Source of the DNA: Sycon ciliatum
Taxonomy: Eukaryota > Porifera > Calcarea > Leucosolenida > Sycettidae
Length of the DNA: 64,000 nt
Reading direction: 5' to 3'
Assembly: GCF_964019385.1 (NCBI RefSeq)
Contig: NC_088655.1
Span: 13,746,731 to 13,810,730 of the forward strand
Under the pieces are notes generated by a model. It made no database searches and was not told where the DNA came from. It worked only from the letters and a program-made list of their open reading frames with translations. The translations under genes and the position numbers were made by a program. Shown here piece by piece: positions 41,646-52,489 of the stretch. The first letter of the stretch is position 1; each line of letters opens with the position of its first letter.

Positions 41646-41775
41646 CGCACTAGCTCACTCTGGTCCCTACGACTCGCTCTGGTCCCTACGACTCACTCTG
41701 GTCCCTACAACTCGCTCTGGCCCCTATGACTCGCTCTGGCCCCTACGACTCGCTCTGGCCCCTACGACTCACTCT
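41646..41775. repeat. 19-bp minisatellite
   Basis: About six units close to CTCTGGYCCCTACGACTCG. Earlier units have GGTCCC and later ones GGCCCC, so two variants are grouped along the array. Confidence 0.85.
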
Positions 41776-42404
41776 GGCACCCGCTACAATTCAAATTCAA
41801 ATTCTTATCGATCATATGCGATCGATATTCCCCGCACCCGCTCGCACCTGCACAAACCAGCTTACACTGACTCGCTCCAGCTCGCCCTAGCTACTACAGT
41901 TTTCGCTGTGGCCAGTCAGATATGGATGAAGAAGTCAAGACAATGTGAAAGATAAATAATAGAAAGCTTCGACAGAAGTAAGTTCATGGAGATGGTTGGA
42001 AAACACAATATTATTCAAAAGGCTAAACCTGATGAATAAGACAAGATAAGCACAACACACAGTCATGGTTTTAAAGCTAAAAATCCGTAAAACGTCACAG
42101 AAGTAGGGCGGTGTAAAGACATGGTCAGTGGAATACAGTCATACAGGCAGAACAGATAAACCACACCCACACCTGCACACCCCCCCCCCCCCACACACAC
42201 ACTCAAGCACCTACATGAACATAAGAACATAGTCATTTGTGACAATGTGTTGCATAGCTAGCATAGCACATGGGTTGCAGCAGACAGGATACTGCTGACA
42301 AGAACAAGACAAGCACACGCAAACACAGACAACAGGTGGCGTAGTCCCCAGAGGCAACATGCAACAGTGATTATGGAGTAAAGAGCAGATGCCGCTTGCT
42401 GCAG
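41776..42404. other. 3' flank of the Tudor gene
   Basis: This stretch contains a run of 13 C at about 42180 and a CA-rich tract. It is probably the 3' UTR and downstream flank of the minus-strand gene that ends at 42405. I do not see a clear AATAAA on the minus strand close to the stop. Confidence 0.4.
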
Positions 42405-43810
42405 CTACTGTTGCTGCTGCGACGGCATTAGGGTGAAAACACGGTCAGTTGTTGTCGTCATCATCAGAGTGGAATGAGATGGCGACCTGGAGGGTGATAG
42501 CGCTGCTGCTGCAGCCGGTGCAAAGGAAGGTCCAGGATTATACATTACCCGATGGCATGTTGTGCTCTGACGAAAATATGCCTGTTGTTGTTGTTGTTGT
42601 TGTTGTTGGTGTTGCTGCTGCTGTTGCCAAAGCATTTCCGGAAATGGACCACGAAACACACCCAACTGTAAGTTGGTACTGGAATGGTGAGGAGCCGCAC
42701 CATTCTCTAATCGCAACATTGCATTTGCTGGAAGACGTGCTGCCTGGCTGGCTAATGAAGGTCGCGCCCATAGATTCTCCCTTCCCATGTTTGCATGATT
42801 AGTAAATCCAGGTGGTCCAGGCTGACGGGGGGGTCCAAGCGGTGGACGATGCATGGCGGCATGTGGAGGTGTGCCGCCGCCGCCAGGTAAGGGTAGAAGA
42901 GCATTACTGTTACTCATGCCGTTGTTATGGTAACGGTGGTGCTGCTGCTGCGGATGCTGATGACGCTGAGCCGGTGATGGTGGTGGCGTTATGCCAGGCG
43001 CTGCTAGAGCGCGCTGAGATTGCTGATGATGAGGATTCCCAGGCGCTGGTAGAGATTGCTGATGATGAGGATTCTTGATAGCAGCAATTTGTGCGTAAAA
43101 ATTAAAATCAGGTGGTAGTGGCTCTACCGGTGGTAGGTATGGCGGGCATTCAATAGCCGATGTTACCATATGGTCATCATCATCTCCACTAACGCCAGCT
43201 ACTGTCTCTTCCTCCCGTACCATCGTTGATGGTGACAAGAGCGATGGTGATCCACAAGGATGATTGTTAACACCACTGCCCTGTCGTCGTTGTTGTTGTT
43301 GGCACATATAGGATGGAGACGCAGCACCACCACTTTCAGCGGAAGACCACTGTGTGGTTTGTTGTGTTACATCATCTGACACAAGGTCAGCAGTTACTAT
43401 CGATCGTCCATTGCTGCTGGCAGGAGCAATTGTTGGCTGCGATTGCAATTTCACTTGCATGGAAAGTGGTGGCCTGAACGGATGCGCACTGATATCTAGA
43501 CTAGTTGTACCATTAATAGTCTGCTCCTCACCATGATTCAACAAACGTGCTGCCGATGGCGCTGCTACTCCTGTTGGCGCTGCCGGTGTTATTGCTGCTG
43601 GCGCTGCTGGTGTTATTGCTGCTGGCGCGACAGTTACAGTGGCATTGCTGACCACTGACGATACAGTAGTTGCTTCAACAGCATTGGCGTCGCCGGTGCT
43701 GCTGTTTAAGCTGTAGCCAGTTGCTACTTGTGCTTCTGCTGACATTGATAAAGCAGTTCGCTTAGAAGGCGACGATGATATTGCCAAAGCATTCATACCA
43801 CCAACAACAC
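42405..43810 (-). CDS. Tudor-gene terminal exon (disordered tail)
   Basis: This exon encodes about 468 residues and the TAG stop at 42405-42407. The acceptor is TGTCCATAG before GTGTTGTTGG, in phase 1, matching the donor at 51306. The sequence is low in complexity: alanine/proline repeats (APAAITPAAP), His/Gln clusters, PPGFTNHANMGRENLWARP, and a poly-Gln run (QQQQQHQQQQQQQQQ, plus strand about 42584-42640). The upstream MLFLMLL stretch that extends the frame is intronic. Such tails often mediate assembly in ribonucleoprotein granules; that role is inferred. Confidence 0.7.
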
Positions 43811-44030
43811 CTATGGACAATGACAAGAGTAGCATCAGAAATAACAACGTATCTTACAAATACCTAAAGCCGTGCCTGCGCCTCGGTTTTTATAAGCCAT
43901 AAAACCTCAGGCGTGTCCTATATTCCATACATAAACACGACACCGGTGTTCATTCTATACAATCAGATCAACTCTTCTTCTGTCTATTAACTTAGTAGTC
44001 TTCTGTCTATTGATAGAATTAGTAATAACT
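43811..44030. other. Intron, start of the transposon-rich stretch
   Basis: Intronic sequence between the last two exons of the Tudor gene. It has a small inverted repeat CCTCGGTTTTTATAAGCCAT / ATAAAACCTCAGGCGTG near 43880. Nothing else is recognised. Confidence 0.4.
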
Positions 44031-44235
44031 AGGGGTGAAACGATTATACCGAATACTCAAAATAGAAATCGTTACAAGCTAACGAATCGATTATTCGAAA
44101 GGTTTTGATTACTCAATTATGCATACAGTATACATATGTATCACTCTCTTATTATTGACCACCACAGAAACTTGTGATCTCTAAGCGGTCAAATATCAGC
44201 ATTATATTGACCGCTTATATTGACCACTTATATCT
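44031..44235. mobile_element. hAT-like terminal fragment
   Basis: CTAGGGGTGAAACGATTATA at 44029 resembles the end of the hAT-like element at 24820. It is followed by tracts of CGATTATTCG and by repeated TATATTGACCACTTAT. The matching opposite end was not found. Confidence 0.5.
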
Positions 44236-44965
44236 AGGGGTGAAACGAACAAGGAATTTCGTATACGAACGAACTTCAACACTAACGAACGAACTCGAAC
44301 GAATATTCTCTAATGAATGTAGTTACCAAGACAGTATAGCCGTGTGTCCACTCGATTTATATTTGCAGAATTCATAAAGTTGTGATGGTAAATAAACCCT
44401 GTAATGCGTGACTGTGTGTTCATCGTATAATACAGTACTTGTGGATAACATTTGATGTTGCAAAAACAACGGAAGAAAGAAAGTGCAGATTGGAGAGGCA
44501 CAGTTCCAGTTCCACCGACATCGGTAGCGATTGCAGCTACTGAAGATCTGGAACTGGCAGCAGAGTGGCAGGACAGCAGGTGCCAAGACCTCAACAACCT
44601 CCTCTTCCAAAACTTCATCAAGCTCAACTACAGCAGCCTGCTTGACGGCTACTCGCCCTGCAGCTGGCCCTTGTGCGCTCCTAAGCCGCTGGTTCTGTTG
44701 GAGGAAGATCAGTGCGTCGATATTCACTGGTGACAGTGCCGACCGGAGCTTGGACACGATGTGCCCTGCTGCCGAAAACACCCGCTCGGACGGCACAGAA
44801 GTCGCAGGGACACACAAGACTTGCCTAGCCACCTGGCTTAGCACGCTGAACCGGGACCCGTGCATGCGCCACCAGCTCAACGGATCCATGGATGAAGGTG
44901 CCGCCTTCTCGCCGAAGAACCAACCTCTATGTAGTGCTGCGACGGCAGAACTTCACATCACGTGA
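44236..44965 (-). pseudogene. hAT transposase C-terminal fragment
   Basis: On the minus strand, residues after the ATG at 44889 read DPLSWWRMHG, then LCVPATSVPSERVFSAAG and ALSPVNIDALIFLQQN: the hAT dimerisation domain with its conserved W, PSER(V/I)FS and N motifs. The N-terminal catalytic part is missing. A hAT-type end TAGGGGTGAAACGAACAAGG lies at 44236 on the plus strand, downstream of the transposase. Codons after LQQN look degenerate. It is a dead copy, but it shows that autonomous hAT elements existed in this genome. Confidence 0.8.
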
Positions 44966-45159
44966 CATGGTTCAAAAGGTTACACAGGCAAACAGGGCAA
45001 AGTGATCACAAGAGAGTTGTACCCAAAGCTGGGTTGCGTACAACCCTGTATCAATCATGCATAGAGTGCAAATAATGTGTACAGGTTCATCACATGATGT
45101 GAAGTTCTGCTGTCACAGACCCCATAGCTGGACTTGCACACTCTTGGGGGTGATGTACT

Positions 45160-45460
45160 TTTGCTTATATCAAGAGTACATAACCCCCCAGAGTGTGCAA
45201 CGCCGATCCAGCTCTGTGTAGGGTCTTGGTCGAGCGGAATCGGATCTTCTGATGTCATGCGTACACTTCACACCAGCGCAAGGCCTGTCTCGAGGCAGGG
45301 CACCATTGTTTTTGATCCAAGAGTACCCGCGACTCCCCGGGTTCCCCTCAGATGTGTACGGTATTATGACGCAAAGATCCGATTCCGCTCGACCAAGACC
45401 CTATGCAGAGCTGGAGCAGGCGTTGCACACTCTGGGGGGTTATGTACTCTTGCTTATATT
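45160..45460. repeat. Fold-back with about 80-bp arms
   Basis: The arms 45167-45250 and 45375-45453 are inverted copies (CAAGAGTACATAACCCCCCA and its complement; GGTCTTGGTCGAGCGGAATC and its complement) around a loop of about 125 bp. A smaller inverted repeat based on CAGAACTTCACATCA flanks it on the left (44947 and 45098). Confidence 0.75.
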
Positions 45461-45599
45461 GACCACTTAGCCCGAGGACTTAGAACTTTGTCCTCAACTT
45501 AACGGGAAACCCATCGCGCAACGGGTTTCCCGTACGCGAAATAGTTGAGGTCAGATCAACTTTTTCGCGACGCGACGCGTTTCCCGTACGCGACATGAA

Positions 45600-45735
45600 G
45601 TATGAATCGGCCTTTAGAAAAAAATCAGAAATGAAAGAAGAAAAATCTGAAGCCAAATGTTGGGATTTGAACCCAAACTGTCAGATTCTCAGTTAAAGAA
45701 CTTAGGGAACATACTACAAGTGACAACTGAAAACT
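45600..45735 (-). repeat. Possible tRNA-derived SINE fragment
   Basis: On the minus strand GGGTTCAAATCCC (45662-45674) is a good polymerase III B box and follows GAGAATCTGACAGTTT as in a tRNA anticodon-variable region. An A box is not convincing. It could be a SINE or a degraded tRNA pseudogene. Confidence 0.45.
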
Positions 45736-45873
45736 TCTGTTTACAGAGAAATATATTGACCTTTGATAAATACCCACACTCATTAGTGACCACACCATCA
45801 ATAGTATCAAATTCATATAAACTTGCTTGACTCAATAAATACCACTGTACTTTTCCATGCAGCACTGCACTTT

Positions 45874-45991
45874 TCCCTAAAAAGGAGTATTTTATAAACA
45901 GTATTTATTGGCCTTAGTGGTATTTTATAAACAGTATTTATTGGCTTTTGGCCATATAAATACTGTTTATAAAATACTCCTTTTTAGGGAA
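45874..45991. repeat. Palindrome A
   Basis: CCCTAAAAAGGAGTATTTTA at the left is inverted at the right (TAAAATACTCCTTTTTAGGG). The centre holds a partial extra copy of TATTTTATAAACAGTATTTA. It could form a long hairpin. Confidence 0.8.
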
Positions 45992-46016
45992 AGCGAAGGT
46001 CAACATATGCATAATA

Positions 46017-46128
46017 AATGTAGTAGCCTCAGGATTTATTGCAATTACATACCAGTTATAAAAACCTCGGGGGACCTCGGTTTTTATACTGGTATGTAAT
46101 TGCAATAAATCCTTCGGCTCTACATTTA
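46017..46128. repeat. Palindrome B
   Basis: The arms of about 50 bp contain GGATTTATTGCAATTACATA and its complement around a short centre near CTCGGGGGACCTCGG. It lies about 25 bp from palindrome A and has no shared sequence with it. Confidence 0.8.
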
Positions 46129-46354
46129 TTATAATACGTAATGCCCAATGTAAACGGCATATACTATTACAATAGTATTCCTTTCTTCCTATAACAAAGC
46201 AAAAACAGTTCAGGTACCGTAAAGTCAGTCTTGTATAAAAGCCGCGGCTTCTGTGACTTTCTTGGTGAAATTTTGCAGGCTTCTACATGAGACAGGCTTC
46301 TATACAAGACAGGTATTTCTATGTATGTCAACACTAAAACCAGGCTTATGTGTC

Positions 46355-47065
46355 ATAAGCCTTAGTCGCCAATGGCTCACAGAGCTCGAACCGGTCATAG
46401 ACCACACTCTCGGGCAGTGGGCCCTGAGAGTCAACAACACCAAAACTGAGTGGACAGAGCTGGGTCGGTCTGTAGACAGAATTGACGAGCGCTGGAGGAC
46501 ACCCCGAAAGCTGGGCTCACTCCTGGGCGACATTGAGGGTGTGACACGTCGCAGGCAATTGGGCGAGGCTGCCTTCCGATCCATGCGGTCTCTTTGGAAG
46601 CGCCGAGGACTTATCCGAGAGCCTCTGCGTATGAGGTTGTACTGCGCCTTTATCATGCCGATACTTCTCTATAATTCAGGCACCTGGGGCCTGACGGTTG
46701 CTAGCAAACGCTCCCTGGACGCTTTCCATAGAAGGCAGCTCAGGTCACTTCTCGGCATCACATGGCCACAGAAGATTAGTAATCTGGCGTTGTATGCCCG
46801 ATGTGGAGTGGAGCCAGTATCGGACTTAATCCGAAATTCACGCTGGAGTCTATTCGGGCATGTGCTTCGCCTGGGTAAGGACACGCCAGCACGATTGAGC
46901 ATGGAGCAATACTTTCAGGCACCCGAGGGGAGGTACCGTGGGAGGCCGAGGGTGACACTACCAATAAAGCTCCACACCGATCTGTGCCAGTCGAACAATG
47001 GGCACCTGCGGAGTGTTGAGGACTTGCGCCGTCTGGAGCGGATTGCTGTGGACCGTCCAGCATGA
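46355..47065 (+). pseudogene. LINE reverse-transcriptase C-terminal fragment
   Basis: The frame reads NNTKTEWTELGR, then LGSLLGDIEGVTRRRQLGEA, RLYCAFIMPILLYNSGTWGL and LDAFHRRQLRSLLGI: the post-catalytic RT/thumb region and C-terminal part common to non-LTR retrotransposons of the kind frequent in marine invertebrates. The RT active site is absent. It ends at TGA 47063-47065, and similar-looking coding continues in frame after that, so the stop appears to be a mutation. It is a 5'-truncated dead copy. Confidence 0.75.
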
Positions 47066-47176
47066 AACGCGCTGGTGAAGAGTGTTTGTGCACACCCTCG
47101 TCACGAGTAGAAACAGCCATGGCACCCGTATAAACTCATAACAACCATTCTATAATAATATTACTATTTGAATCTT

Positions 47177-47862
47177 ACGAAGTAGTGGTTGCGACTTCGG
47201 CGATGATTTGTAAGAAAGGGTTTGCTCCCCACACCGGAGCTCGCGCTATTCCGCCGACTTTACTTGACACTTGACTGACTCACGACTGCCATCCAGAGCA
47301 CACGAGAAGTTCATCGAACCTTCGACTCGGCAAACCTGCAAGAAGGCACCACTCCCTGCTCAATACACAGTGTTTCGGGGAATTCACCCCTCATCAGTTG
47401 AGCCTGAGTAGGCTGAGGAAGATTGTGCCTGAAGAGCACCACTTATATAGTGCTCTCCAGGCACAAACATCACCAGGGATGCAAACTTACAGAGACGCTC
47501 CGTTTCCAGCGCGACAAACACCTCGTGAACACCAGATAGCAGCGTGAGTCAGTGTCGCTCCTGGACGGTGAGACAGACATCGAGGACCCTCGGTCATTCG
47601 CAACGCTGTCACCTCCAAACCAACTAGTGGCAAGCCCGCGCTGGGCACAACAGTACGAAGTAGTGGTTGCGACTTCGACGATGATTTGTAAGAAAGGGTT
47701 TGCTCCCCACACCGGAGCTCGCGCTATTCCGCCGACTTTACTTGACGAGTCGAAGGTTCGATGGACTTCTCGTGTACTCTGGATGGCAGTCGTGAGTCAG
47801 TCAAGTGTCAAGTAAAGTCGGCGGAATAGCGCGAGCTCCGGTGTGGGGAGCAAACCCTTTCT
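47177..47862. mobile_element. Second hammerhead-ribozyme element
   Basis: A 12-bp duplication TATTTGAATCTT flanks it (47165-47176 and 47863-47874), different from the one at 26838. It starts with the same end (ACGAAGTAGTGGTTGCGACT). A left arm up to 47518 holds one minus-strand hammerhead; about 135 bp of other sequence follows (47519-47652); then a second copy of the start (47653) runs into an inverted partial arm and ends GCAAACCCTTTCT. The arrangement of repeated, partly inverted end segments resembles the pLTRs of Penelope-like elements. Confidence 0.7.
47358..47403 (-). ncRNA. Hammerhead ribozyme motif, third copy
   Basis: It has the same core as the motifs at 27 kb: on the minus strand GCTCAA, CTGATGA, GGGG/CCCC stem II, GAA, a short stem III, cleavage after GTA, then TTGAGC. 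The 46-nt motif shows no change relative to the others, although flanking arm positions differ. Confidence 0.8.
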
Positions 47863-48600
47863 TATTTGAATCTTTTAATTATTATCTGGCAACTCAACCT
47901 CATACGTATAATTATCTGGCTACCTATTGACCATGATGCTACACGAGGAGACAATAATGATGACATTTTTCCAATGAGACCAATTTATGACGCTCCATGT
48001 TACTGAAGGACTACTGTAAGACATGTATATATAACGAGGAAGCAAATCTAACGTTTTAACGGATGACATTTCTTCGTTATAATAAGATCCGTTGAGGCCG
48101 TACTGCTTCATATATGCTGTGTGTGGATATGGCAGAATACTGCAAGATCGTTAACATATCTTCTCGTTAACCTATGAATTTTGGACAATCGTTAAATTTG
48201 CGACTCGTTATAATAACATGTCTTACAGTAACTTCGATCATTGGTTTTGTAGAGCCCCATTCTCTAGGAGCTGTCTACATCTGCTTTGTCCAGCATAAGC
48301 GAACGTGTGGATCAAGCATAACTGCTTGGTTGACGCTGCCGCGGGAATGCGTACAATAATAACAATATGTGTGATTTGATGGGCCCAAAATTGCGGCTTC
48401 TATTCAAGTGCGGCTTTTATACAAGTGCGGCTTTTATACAAGACTTTACGGTATGCTATGTCGTGATAAATCTATTATTGCCCTCATAATCGGTCAATAT
48501 ATGAAATATAGACCTCGTAAAAGACCTCAGTCTTTTACTCGTTTACCTCTTTAATCGTGCAATAATAGATACATACAATAATGTCCTTGCCTTGATAGTA

Positions 48601-49412
48601 GGGAGGTTTAGTTCTCACGTAACGGAAACGCGTACGTGGGTGATACACGTAAAGTGGATGAAGGGCACCCACGTTGCAATGTGCGTTTAGTCACACGTAA
48701 TGAAAACTTGTGAAATCTTTGAAGATGGAAACGGCATTTATGTGAGCGGGAAAGTTTTGAACGTTTGAAAACAGATTCGAAGTCGACACCACGACAAAAG
48801 TAAATAGTTATTTTGGTCAATGGTTCTTGCATGTTCTTGTAGCATAAATGGAAGAACGGGGGTAAAACTGTGTGGCGAAAAATAGAAGACCGGGGTCAAA
48901 CTGGGTTGAAAGAATAAAAGACCGTTCTCAATTATAAGGCCGGGTTAGGACGAGTTAAAAAAAATAGTAGACCGGCCTACTATTTGCGGAAATACGGTAT
49001 GTCATCTCTAAGCGAAAAAACGCACAGTATTCTTCGTTGGGGTATCTTGGGCGTACTGACCACAACCACATCCTCAACATCAGCCATGACGAAGAAAAGT
49101 GAGAGGAAAGATTCAACGACTGCACGAAACTACAAAAATTGTAAGCGGGGCGAAAGTGAAACTCGCCCACGTAACAAAAAAAGTCGTTCCACACTTAGTT
49201 TTATTTCCGGTGATCTAAATCCGCTAGATTTGAGCACACGCACAACCAGCGCAATGTGCTGCACTTTCATTTTCACTCGCGTACTGGCCGAACGTGGGTG
49301 AGCCTCCATACACGGCATATCGTGAATCAGAAAACGTCCGTACGTGGGTGACTGAGTATCACGTGGTACACCCACGTAAAGTACACACGGATTACGTGGG
49401 ACTAAACCTCCC
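48601..49412. mobile_element. TA-flanked MITE with GGGAGGTTTAGT ends
   Basis: The ends are GGGAGGTTTAGTTCTCACGT and, on the other strand, GGGAGGTTTAGTCCCACGTA, with TA on both outer sides (48599-48600 and 49413-49414). Both halves carry repeats such as CGTACGTGGGTGA. A segment at about 48840-49000 ends CTACTATTTGCGGAAATACG, which looks like the end of another TA-flanked family; its partner end is missing. Confidence 0.7.
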
Positions 49413-49414
49413 TA

Positions 49415-49800
49415 GTGTGCTTGTGCTTACCTGTTGCTGACGGCCGAATTCATGGTTGCCTGTGGAGCACATTACATCACTTTGCAGTCTCCTATAATAC
49501 GCATCCTGTCCGACGGCAAAAGAGGCTGCAGATTTAGTTTTTGTGCACGTTATCAGCAATGACTACTGATCTTCAGCAACTTGGGTCTCCTATAATACGC
49601 ATCCTGTCTATGCTTTTGTAATGCTAACATAATGCTCGGGATAGCACTCGCTACTGATCATCAGAAACTTGGCTTGACTATCACTCACTCACAATAAGAC
49701 TGTTGTAATGTTCATCGTTCCCAAGCGGTCGCTGGTTTCTCCCACAATTTCATCGTACTGTTGTACGACATGCTATACGACATCCTTATACCGTACAACA
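49415..49800. other. Intron, short direct repeat
   Basis: TCTCCTATAATACGCATCCT occurs twice (near 49488 and 49588) about 100 bp apart, each near TATCAG- or ATCAG-type context. Otherwise no feature is seen. Confidence 0.4.
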
Positions 49801-49975
49801 CCGTATTGATGTCTGGCTGGCTGTCTTTGATGGTACGGTATGGGACAGGTACGGGATAGCGGCAGGCATGCCGATGGCACAAACAAACACGGAATTAAAG
49901 CTGTGTGGACCCTGGCTAGCGCCAGCCGTTCCTGAAGTAACGTCTTTTGCATAGCTACGGGAATAAAATGATACC
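49801..49975. repeat. Dispersed repeat, relative of the 61-kb copies
   Basis: GACAGGTACGGGATAGCGGC and CTGTGTGGACCCTGGCTAGC … TTGCATAGCTACGGGAATAA recur with changes at 61820-61955 and in part at 61060 and 61230. It is a moderately diverged interspersed family. Confidence 0.65.
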
Positions 49976-50096
49976 CGTGCAGGCTCATGTCACAAAACAA
50001 AGTAGCAGTAGTATAGTTGCAGAACGTTTTCTTGTCACGTTTATGAATGGAAACTTGGGACTGGCAGAAAATAGATAGCCAGCAGTAGGATATATA

Positions 50097-50444
50097 CAGT
50101 CAACTCCGCTAAGAACGACTGCGGATATAACGACAATTCGCTAATAACGACTGCAGCGGATATGACAATTCGCTAATAACGACTGCGGATATGACCACAA
50201 TTCGCTAATAACGACTGCGGATATAACCACAATTCGCTAATAACGACTGCGGATATGACGACAATTCGCTAATAACGACTGCGGATATGACCACAATTCG
50301 CGAATAACGACAGAATTTCCATGCCCAGAGCAAAGTCCCATCTACCTGTATACATATAACGAGACTTCGGGTATAACGACACTTCGCGAATAAGGATATT
50401 TTTTCTGATGCCCGGTAGAGTGTCGTTATACGCAAAGTTGACTG
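50097..50444. mobile_element. pogo/Tigger-like MITE with internal tandem array
   Basis: The ends CAGTCAACTCCGCTAAGAAC and, on the other strand, CAGTCAACTTTGCGTATAAC lie between TA dinucleotides (50095-50096 and 50445-50446). About six 32-bp units (AATTCGCTAATAACGACTGC then GGATATGACCAC) fill the left half. The unit resembles the terminal repeat itself, so it was probably amplified from it. Confidence 0.75.
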
Positions 50445-50446
50445 TA

Positions 50447-51080
50447 CAGTTGAGTTGAAGTTGCAGCGTGCACAAAAGGAATTACAAATACGTGACAACT
50501 ATTGTTGGGCCTTAGGCTTTACATTTAGGGGTCGTCGCAAACGTTTTCTGTCGTCCCTGAAACGAACATCATTCATTTCGTACTTGGACCCCCTCCCCTC
50601 CCTCTGAAACGAACACAGCTTGCTATGCTGGACGACGAAAATCGCACTCAAGTACATGTCAGAATTTATGTACAGTGTCGGTCGACTTTAATACTGCATG
50701 CCTGAGTACACGAGTACATGCAGAAAATGGTCAATTTCAGCGTTGCTGCTCCAAACAGCAACTAGCTTCGACTAGCTACACAGATTACACCAAAGGATCA
50801 AACAACAACCATTTTCTTCAGGTTTTTTTGGCAGAAGGCTTTCTTGTGCTTGGCCAACCAGGCCAAAAATCACACCTCGGAGGACTACAAAAACTACAAC
50901 TCTCAGATGTCCTAGATTGCTGGCCATGCGTGTGCATTTTCGTTTTGAACAACCTCTCTATTCTCAGGTTGCACCTTCTTCCCCAATTACAATGATAATA
51001 CGCAGCAGTCATATGTAGGGAAGTTTCCTGCTGCTTATCTGCACCACTCTCTGATTTGAACTACACATGGAAAACAATGA
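50447..51080. other. Intron, nothing recognised
   Basis: About 630 bp without repeat structure, motif or convincing frame. Confidence 0.4.
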
Positions 51081-51083
51081 AAA

Positions 51084-51280
51084 CTATGCTGTTTGTGCTG
51101 CATGTGTACTGTGTGTACTGTGTGTACTGTGTGTGCTGCATGTGTACTGTGTGTACTGTGTGTACTGTGTGTACTGCATGTGTGCTGCATGTGTACTGTG
51201 TGTACTGCATGTGTGCTGCATGTGTACTGTGTGTACTGCATGTGTACTGTGTGTACTGTGTGTGCTGCATGTGTTGCTAC
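51084..51280. repeat. Minisatellite of CTGTGTGTA / CTGCATGTG units
   Basis: Nine-base steps TGTGTACTG and TGTGCTGCA alternate for nearly 200 bp. It lies 26 bp from the donor side of the 51306-52171 exon. Confidence 0.9.
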
Positions 51281-51305
51281 AAGAGTCCATTCTATTGACA
51301 CGTAC

Positions 51306-52171
51306 CATTGGAAAGGCATTTGTTGGTGTGGGTGAGCAGAATGCCGCGTCCAATTGAACGTCCTCTCCCCAGGACCGTCGTCTGCTTGTCAGAACAACGT
51401 AGATGTAGAGGGATGGACGATGATAATGATGGTGACGTCACTGATGAAGCAGAGGAGACTAGAGTCGATGGAGAAGATAAGATGTTGCTTGTGGGGTGTT
51501 GACAAGTGGACCAGGCTGAAGGTGCTTCACTGGATACTGCTGCAAATGTTGGTGATGCTGCTGAGCTTGTAGCGCATGCCGCCATGACTGGGGAGTAGTC
51601 AGTGGCAGGAAGTACTTCTACAATGTCAGCTGCGCTTGACACGGTATCACCACCAAAAGCAGTCATTGGTGGAGCTACGCTTGATGTAGATGGGGAGTCA
51701 GTTGACGAGACGCTACATGCTCCAGACTGCAATGTACCACTACCGCTACCACCACTACTACTACCTGCAGCTGCTACTGGTGATGATTGAGTTAGTTTAG
51801 TGGACTGAGAAGCAAAGGTGAAAGCACATACTGCTGCAGGTTTTGTACTGAATCCAGGAGGTTGTATAGGAGTAGAGGAGGATGGCATAGCAGAGTGTTG
51901 ACTTGATGGATGGACGGATGTCTGTGCCAAAGACTGAAAAGGACCTGATTGCTGGTATTGTGCAGTAGATGAAGATCGAGACGCTGTCACAGTAGTTCCT
52001 ACAGCAGTGACTGTGGCTGCTTCAAGGGCAGCAGCAGCAGCACGTTTCTTCTTGTCAGCTCGCATTCCATCGCGTCTCTTTACAGACACATCAATGACAG
52101 CTTCAAGTGACTTCATCTCTTCAACAATCTCCGTACTGAACGTAACTTTCATAGAATCCAGTAGACGACCA
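51306..52171 (-). CDS. Tudor-gene penultimate exon
   Basis: The acceptor is GTTTTACAG before TGGTCGTCTAC; the donor is CCAATG before GTACGTG. Phase matches the exon at 56878-56985 on entry and that at 42405-43810 on exit. It encodes about 289 residues: GRLLDSMKVTFSTEIVEEMK, a basic stretch KRRDGMRADKKKRAAAAA, then Ser/Thr-rich low-complexity sequence with PPGFSTKP, and GRGRSIGRG near the end. The GRG motif could be an arginine-methylation or RNA-binding segment. Confidence 0.7.
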
Positions 52172-52212
52172 CTGTAAAACACACCGCCACACAAAAATGC
52201 CGGCATGCACGT

Positions 52213-52213
<1 letters not shown>

Positions 52214-52271
<58 letters not shown>

Positions 52272-52290
52272 ACACACACACACACATATA
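52214..52290. repeat. (AC)n microsatellite
   Basis: About 35 AC repeats, broken by one CC near 52270. It lies in the intron just upstream of the exon acceptor at 52172. Confidence 0.95.
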
Positions 52291-52377
52291 TTAGGAACAC
52301 TGCCACTAGATAACATTATCATCCAACATATCTGCAAAATACAGATTCAACAGGCAGCAGAGCCAGCAGTCTACATG

Positions 52378-52396
52378 TAGTAGTAGTAGTAGTAGT

Positions 52397-52489
<93 letters not shown>
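52378..52489. repeat. (TAG)n-(CAG)n-(TAG)n microsatellite
   Basis: Short TAG runs flank about 27 uninterrupted CAG triplets (52397-52479). It is intronic, so not a polyglutamine codon run. Confidence 0.95.

Larger units (their letters stand above)
46217..48451. mobile_element. TA-flanked DNA element with nested LINE and hammerhead element
   Basis: The inverted ends CCGTAAAGTCAGTCTTGTAT and, on the other strand, CCGTAAAGTCTTGTATAAAA lie between TA dinucleotides (46215-46216 and 48452-48453), as in Tc1/mariner-type elements. The right end repeats GCGGCTTTTATACAAG once more. No transposase is visible; the inside holds a LINE fragment and a hammerhead element. Confidence 0.65.

Noticed and set aside
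42538..42802. Frames on the strand opposite the terminal exon
   Set aside because: Antisense shadows of the poly-Gln-rich exon; no splice or domain support.
51056..51319. Cys/Val/Tyr-rich frames on both strands
   Set aside because: They come from the CTGTGTGTA minisatellite and lack any non-repetitive coding part.
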